Assembly: GCF_000717335.1 (NCBI RefSeq)
Contig: NZ_JNYZ01000018.1
Location: 1 to 64,000 of the forward strand
DNA length: 64,000 nucleotides
Direction: 5' to 3'
Source of the DNA: Amycolatopsis jejuensis
GTDB lineage: Bacteria > Actinomycetota > Actinomycetes > Mycobacteriales > Pseudonocardiaceae
The position numbers and the translations under genes are program-made. The notes under the pieces were generated by a model. It was not told the DNA's origin, did not search any database, and was given only the letters and a program-made list of their open reading frames with translations. The stretch's first letter is position 1, and each line of letters begins with the position of its first letter. This document shows positions 59,834 through 64,000 of the stretch, one piece after another.

Positions 59834-60558
59834 CGGTTCAGCACCCAATCGACGGCTTCGGAGACGGCTGCGGCTTCCGCGGCCGGCGGTCTCGGCGGAC
59901 GGCGGACGACGACCACCGGCAGCCCGAGTTCCCGTGCCGCGGCGAGTTTCGCGGCCGTCATCGCGCCGCCGCTGTCCTTGGTGACCAGCACGTCGATGTC
60001 GTGCTGGGTCATCAGCGCGCGTTCGCCGTCGAGGTCGTACGGGCCGCGGTCGAGGACGAGCTCGTGCTGTCGCGGCAAGGGCTGCCCGGGCGGGTCGACG
60101 CAGCGGATCAGGAACCACAGCGGGTCCAGGTCGGCGAAGGCGGACAGCCCTTGGCGTCCGCTGGTGAGGAACACGCGGGAGCCGAGGCCGGGCAGGATCG
60201 CGGCGGCTTCTTCGAGGTCGGCGGCCCAGTGCCAGCGGTCGCCGTCAGCGGGGACCCAGCCCGGGCGGGCCAGGCGCAGCAGCGGCACTCCTGCTGCGGT
60301 GGTGGCGTGGAAAGCGTTGGTACCAATGCGTTGTGCGAAGGGATGGGTTGCGTCGACGACTGCGGTTACCGCGTGCTCGCGCAGCCATGCGGTGAGTCCC
60401 TCGACGCCGCCGAATCCGCCGACTCTGATCGCACCGACCGGCAGTCGCGGCTTGCTTACGCGCCCGGCCAGCGACGAGACCACCGCGACCCCGCCTTGGT
60501 GCAGCTGCGCGGCCAGGTCTCGGGCCTCCGCAGTGCCGCCAAGGATGAGGACGGTCAT
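59830..60558 (-). CDS. cobK: Precorrin-6A reductase CobK
   Basis: A 242-residue NADPH-dependent reductase. LILGGTAEARDLAAQL at residues 4-19 is the cofactor-binding start, AVVDATHPFAQRI near 68-80, and VTKDSGGAMTAAKLAAARELG near 194-214 the C-terminal signature. It reduces the corrin macrocycle at C18/C19. It overlaps by 4 bp both the Gfo/Idh/MocA gene upstream and bluB downstream, so translation is coupled through the unit. Confidence 0.92.
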   Translation of the reverse strand: MTVLILGGTAEARDLAAQLHQGGVAVVSSLAGRVSKPRLPVGAIRVGGFGGVEGLTAWLREHAVTAVVDATHPFAQRIGTNAFHATTAAGVPLLRLARPGWVPADGDRWHWAADLEEAAAILPGLGSRVFLTSGRQGLSAFADLDPLWFLIRCVDPPGQPLPRQHELVLDRGPYDLDGERALMTQHDIDVLVTKDSGGAMTAAKLAAARELGLPVVVVRRPPRPPAAEAAAVSEAVDWVLNR

Positions 60559-61556
60559 CGCCCGTACCCCACGGCGGCGCGCCAGCGGTCGAGCGCGCGC
60601 ATGTTGGCGATGGTTTCGGCCCAGGTCAGCTCGGGTCCTTGCCGCTCGGCGAGGTGCGCGGCGACGTAGTCCGCTTCACGGGCGAAAATCCCTTGCGTGG
60701 CTTCGATTTCGATGACTTCCGGCTCGCCGTCCGACGGTGTCAGCACGATGGTGGACACGCCCGGCGCGCGCAGTTCGTGAATCCACGCGGGTTTCGGTAC
60801 GTACAGCTGGCCGGTGGTGCCGTAGATGCGGATGTGGTCGTCCTGCGCGAGCCGGTACCCGCAGGACAGCTGTGCGATGATGCTGCCGGGCAGGCGGAGC
60901 AGGCCCATGGCGAACTCGTCGACACCGTCGTCGGTGAGCCGGGCCATGCCTGTGACGCTGGTCGGTTCCACCACCGCGGTGCCGGTGGCGGCCTGCGCGA
61001 CGAGCCTGGCCAGCGACGTGCAGTAGCAGCCGACGTCCAGGATTCCGCCGCCGCCGAGCGCGGGATCGGCGAGGCGGGGGTCGTCGAAATCGAAGCTGAA
61101 CGTGACGTCCACGGCGCGGACCTCGCCGATCGCGCCGCATTCGATCAGCTCGACCAGCCGCCGGGTCTGCGGATGCAGCCGGTACATGAACGCTTCCATG
61201 AGGAAAACGTCGTTGCGGCGGGCGGCATCCACGACCTTCTCCGCTTCGGCCGCGGTGAGCGTGAGCGGTTTCTCGCACAGCACGTGCTTTCCGGCTTCCG
61301 CGGCCCGGATCGCCCATTCCGCGTGCAGGGCATGGGGAGTCGCCACGTAAACGGCGTCGACGTCCGGGTCGGCGAGGAGGTTTTCGTAGCCCGCATAGGC
61401 TTTCGGGATGTCGAAGCGGTTCGCGAAGTCCCGGGCCCGTTCGGCCGACCGCCCGGCGACCGCGGTGAGCACGCCGTGGCGGCTTTGCTCGACGCCCGCG
61501 GCGAACTCGGCGGCGATCGTCCCGGTGGCCAGCAGGCCCCAGCGCAGTTCGGTCAC
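60555..61556 (-). CDS. Gfo/Idh/MocA-family oxidoreductase within the cobalamin unit
   Basis: A 333-residue NAD(P)-dependent oxidoreductase. GLLATGTIAAEFAAGV at residues 7-22 is the cofactor fold (G-x-A-T-G-T-I-A), VLCEKPLTL near 92-100 is the family EKP motif, and GGGGILDVGCYCTSLARL near 166-183 provides the substrate-region residues. Members act on sugars, inositol and biliverdin-type molecules. Here ATGA overlaps join it to cobM upstream and cobK downstream, arguing for a linked role, but none is established for corrin synthesis and CobK is already present. Confidence 0.88.
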   Translation of the reverse strand: MTELRWGLLATGTIAAEFAAGVEQSRHGVLTAVAGRSAERARDFANRFDIPKAYAGYENLLADPDVDAVYVATPHALHAEWAIRAAEAGKHVLCEKPLTLTAAEAEKVVDAARRNDVFLMEAFMYRLHPQTRRLVELIECGAIGEVRAVDVTFSFDFDDPRLADPALGGGGILDVGCYCTSLARLVAQAATGTAVVEPTSVTGMARLTDDGVDEFAMGLLRLPGSIIAQLSCGYRLAQDDHIRIYGTTGQLYVPKPAWIHELRAPGVSTIVLTPSDGEPEVIEIEATQGIFAREADYVAAHLAERQGPELTWAETIANMRALDRWRAAVGYGR

Positions 61557-62314
61557 AGCGACTCCGGTTGGCTCGCGCGGTCACGGGTGCTCGAATACAG
61601 GAAACTGTCCGGAAATCCGCCCGCCGCCAAGACCCGGCCGACGAAAATCGTGGCCGCACGGGTCATTCCGGCCGCCCGGGCCTGCGCGGCGATGTCCGCG
61701 AGTGTGCCGCGGACCACGGTTTCCCCTGGCTGGCTCGCCAAAGCGACGACGGCGGCCGGACAATCTGCGCCGTAGTGCGCGGAGAGTTCTTCGGTGACCC
61801 GCTCGATGTGGTTGATCGCCAGGTGCAGCGCGAGCGTGGCGCCGGTACGCGCGAAGTTATCGAGCGTTTCGCCGTCCGGCATTGCGGTGGACCGTGCTTG
61901 CGCCCGCGTGATCACCAGGCTTTGGCCGATTCCCGGGACGGTCAGCTCACGTCCGAGCACGGCTGCGGACGCCGCGAATGCGGGTACACCGGGCACCATC
62001 TCGTACGGCACCCCTTCCGGTTCGAGCCGGCGGACCTGTTCGGCGACCGCGCTGTAGAGCGACGGATCTCCCGAGGTCAGCCGCGCGACGTCACGGCCGG
62101 ATCGGTGTACCTCGACCAGTTTCGCGGTGATCTCGTCGAGGCTCAGGTTCGCGGTGTCGACGCGTTCGGCGTCCGGCGGACAGTATTCGAGCAGGGCGGT
62201 CGGCGTCATGCTGCCCGGGTACAGGCAGACCGGGCAGCGGGCGAGCAGGTCGCGGCCACGCACGGTGATGAGGTCGGCCGCACCCGGTCCGGCGCCGATG
62301 AAGTAAACGGTCAT
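61553..62314 (-). CDS. cobM: Precorrin-4 C11-methyltransferase CobM
   Basis: A 253-residue SAM-dependent methylase. ATG at 62314 overlaps the cobL stop and starts MTVYFIGAGPGAADLITVRG; four upstream codons in frame are not needed. CPVCLYPGSMTP near residues 27-38, LTSGDPSLYSAVAEQ near 79-93, and PSF-like VPGVPAFAASAAVLGRE near 105-121 match the family. It methylates C11 of precorrin-4. It lies second in the minus-strand cob unit. Confidence 0.94.
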   Translation of the reverse strand: MTVYFIGAGPGAADLITVRGRDLLARCPVCLYPGSMTPTALLEYCPPDAERVDTANLSLDEITAKLVEVHRSGRDVARLTSGDPSLYSAVAEQVRRLEPEGVPYEMVPGVPAFAASAAVLGRELTVPGIGQSLVITRAQARSTAMPDGETLDNFARTGATLALHLAINHIERVTEELSAHYGADCPAAVVALASQPGETVVRGTLADIAAQARAAGMTRAATIFVGRVLAAGGFPDSFLYSSTRDRASQPESL

Positions 62315-63459
62315 TTCCAGCTCCACTGCGTGACGGCGCGGGACGGCGTCCAGCCGGTGAACCCGCCGAGAGGTTTCGCGTGCTCCACGGAGATCCGTTG
62401 CAGTTCGCCGCCGTGTCGCGCGTACGCGGCGGCCAGGATCTGTTCTGCTTCAAGGGTTACCCCGTGCGCGACGATGCGGGCGCCGGTTTCGAGGCAGGCG
62501 TCGAGGACCCCGGGTACCGTCAGGCCGCCGCCGACGAACACTGCGTCCGGTTGGGGGAGTGTCTTGAGCGCATCGGGGGCCGGACCGGTGACGACCTGGA
62601 GTTCCGGTACGCCAAGGGTATCCGCATTGCGCCGGATCCGTTCCGCGCGCGCCGCATCGCGTTCGATCGCAATCGCGCGGTTCAGCGGATGCACGCGCGA
62701 CCATTCGATGCCGACACTTCCCGCGCCTGCGCCGACGTCCCACAGCAGTTCCCCGGGCGCTGGCGCGAGCCGGGCAAGCGCGGACGCGCGGACGTCACGT
62801 TTCGTGAGCTGGCCGTCGTGCTCGAACGCGTCATCGGGCAGACCGGTGAGCGGGAGCCTCGGTCCTTGACAGCCGATGGCGAACACCGTGAGCGAGCCGG
62901 GATCGTGCGTCCAGCCGTCGGCGATCTGCTCGTCGGCGCCAAGGTTTTCCAGCGTGGTCAGGGTGGATTTCCCGTACCCGCGGGCGGTGAGCAGATCGCG
63001 CAGTTCGGCCGCCGTACCGCCGAGTACGAGCACTTTCCGGCCCGGCGCAAGGGCACGCGCGACGCGGTGCACGGCGCGGCCGACGACCGTCACGATTTCG
63101 GTTTCTTCGAACGACCACCCCAGCCGCGCGCGGGCCAGCGTGGCCGACGAAAGTGCAGGCAGGACTTCGATGGCGTGACCTCGGTCACGCAAGGTGGTGC
63201 CGATGCCGGACAGCAACGGGTCGCCGCTGGCCAGGACGCAGATCCGGCGTCCGGCGTATTCGGCGAGAACCTCGTCGAGCGCGGGCAGCAACGGGCTCGG
63301 CCAGGCCCGGGTCTCGATGTCCCCGGGCAGGGACGCGAGCTGGCGCGGCGCACCCAGCACGACGTCGGCTTTCCGCACGGCATCGCGGGCTTGCGGGGAC
63401 AGCCCGGCCCAGCCGCCGGCCCCGATCCCTACCACAGTCAGGGGTGATTCATCGCGCAC
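62311..63459 (-). CDS. cobL: Precorrin-6Y C5,15-methyltransferase (decarboxylating) CobL
   Basis: A 382-residue fusion of CbiE-like (about residues 1-205) and CbiT-like (about 215-382) methyltransferases. TVVGIGAGGWAGLSPQAR at residues 9-26 and LASGDPLLSGIG near 75-86 belong to CbiE; LLWDVGAGAGSVGIEWSR near 234-251 is the CbiT SAM site. It methylates C5 and C15 and decarboxylates the C12 acetate chain. The first gene of the minus unit; 71 bp separate it from the divergent chelatase gene, with no riboswitch there. Confidence 0.94.
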   Translation of the reverse strand: MRDESPLTVVGIGAGGWAGLSPQARDAVRKADVVLGAPRQLASLPGDIETRAWPSPLLPALDEVLAEYAGRRICVLASGDPLLSGIGTTLRDRGHAIEVLPALSSATLARARLGWSFEETEIVTVVGRAVHRVARALAPGRKVLVLGGTAAELRDLLTARGYGKSTLTTLENLGADEQIADGWTHDPGSLTVFAIGCQGPRLPLTGLPDDAFEHDGQLTKRDVRASALARLAPAPGELLWDVGAGAGSVGIEWSRVHPLNRAIAIERDAARAERIRRNADTLGVPELQVVTGPAPDALKTLPQPDAVFVGGGLTVPGVLDACLETGARIVAHGVTLEAEQILAAAYARHGGELQRISVEHAKPLGGFTGWTPSRAVTQWSWK

Positions 63460-63530
63460 GATTTCCCACCCTAAGCGAGGCCGCCGCTGTGCGATGATCG
63501 GCCGGACGCCGCGACCACGAGGGAGTGTTC

Positions 63531-64000
63531 TTGAAGCCCTATCCGTTCACCGCTGTCGTCGGGATGCCGGACCTGCGTCTGGCGCTCGTCCTGTCCTCGA
63601 TCTCACCCGCGGTCGGCGGGGTGCTGGTGCGGGGCGAGAAAGGCACGGCGAAATCGACCATGGTGCGCGCGCTGGCCGGGCTGCTGCCGGGCGTCGACGT
63701 GGTGGACGGGTGCCGGTTTTCCTGCGCTCCCACCGCTGCCGACCCGCAGTGCCCGGACGGTCCGCACGCGGCCGATGCCCCCGCGCACCGGCGGCCGGCC
63801 CGGCTGGTGGAGCTGCCGGTGGGCGCGGCCGAGGACCGGGTCGTCGGGTCGCTGAACCTGGAGAAAGCGCTGGCCGAGGGGGTCACCGACTACCAGCCGG
63901 GGCTGCTGGCGGCCGCGCATCGCGGGTTGCTGTACGTGGACGAAGTCAACCTTTTGCACGACCACCTCGTGGACACTTTGCTCGACGCCGCGGCGATGGG
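63531..64000 (+). CDS. ChlI/ChlD-type magnesium/cobalt chelatase ATPase subunit (partial)
   Basis: The gene runs past the window end. TTG at 63531 has GAGGGAG five bases upstream and begins [19 protein letters not shown]. The Walker A is GEKGTAKST near residues 37-45. ADDPQC-like [12 protein letters not shown] follows, then [18 protein letters not shown] and [12 protein letters not shown] (Walker B). This is the AAA+ domain of BchI/ChlI-type subunits; in actinobacteria it is often fused to a ChlD-like part and serves CobN in cobalt insertion. The last 156 codons visible contain only the AAA+ half. Confidence 0.9.
   Translation, partial: MKPYPFTAVVGMPDLRLALVLSSISPAVGGVLVRGEKGTAKSTMVRALAGLLPGVDVVDGCRFSCAPTAADPQCPDGPHAADAPAHRRPARLVELPVGAAEDRVVGSLNLEKALAEGVTDYQPGLLAAAHRGLLYVDEVNLLHDHLVDTLLDAAAM

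Noticed and set aside
1..64000. tRNA or rRNA genes
   Set aside because: No cloverleaf with a GTTCGA-type T-arm or rRNA sequence was recognised by eye; a dedicated scan was not possible here.

Overview
The window is high-GC actinobacterial DNA with dense, often 4-bp-overlapping genes, GTG/TTG starts and mostly G/C-ending codons. An Emb-type arabinosyltransferase points to an arabinogalactan-containing wall. A mycofactocin-type short-chain dehydrogenase and a cobI-cobJ fusion also fit the order containing Mycobacterium, Rhodococcus and Amycolatopsis. I favour a Pseudonocardiaceae member such as Amycolatopsis; this is inference, not a database match.

Region 1 (about 0.1-28.8 kb) is a large CoA-thioester catabolic island. 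It holds a fused alpha/beta 2-oxoacid dehydrogenase E1, eight acyl-CoA dehydrogenases (ACADs) that form four large/small pairs, and two SDRs (one mycofactocin-type). It also holds a cupin, a phytanoyl-CoA dioxygenase-like oxygenase, a Baeyer-Villiger monooxygenase, four AMP-forming acyl-CoA ligases and hot-dog hydratases in both split and fused form. Two crotonases, one IclR and two TetR regulators complete it. One of the ligases is fused in frame to a SnoaL-like domain. The minus-strand block at 10.7-13.9 kb matches the core gene order of the mycobacterial igr steroid side-chain operon. No thiolase is present. The whole looks like beta-oxidation-type breakdown of a bulky, perhaps cyclic or terpenoid/steroid-like, substrate.

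Region 2 (about 28.8-46.9 kb) is a looser accessory zone. It contains an esterase, a sugar transporter with a GH13 glucosidase broken by two nearly compensating frameshifts, a GNAT acetyltransferase, a CMD-family protein, an M20 amidohydrolase, a methyltransferase, an AlkA-like glycosylase and an M50 peptidase. A divergent ProA-like enzyme sits next to a RibD-like protein with reversed domain order. A decayed IS5-family transposase, a GlxA/VOC divergent pair and a secreted GH18 chitinase with a DasR-type operator follow. Three intergenic stretches here are tandem or low-complexity repeats (66 bp, 20 bp and purine-rich).

Region 3 (46.9-64.0 kb) is an aerobic cobalamin locus. cobN lies under a cobalamin riboswitch. 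A small XRE-regulated ABC exporter operon follows, then cobG-cobH-cobIJ on the plus strand. A tightly overlapped minus-strand unit runs cobL-cobM-(Gfo/Idh/MocA)-cobK-bluB-emb. The start of a ChlI/ChlD-type chelatase subunit is cut by the window end. The Gfo/Idh/MocA gene and the emb gene in this unit have no established corrin role.
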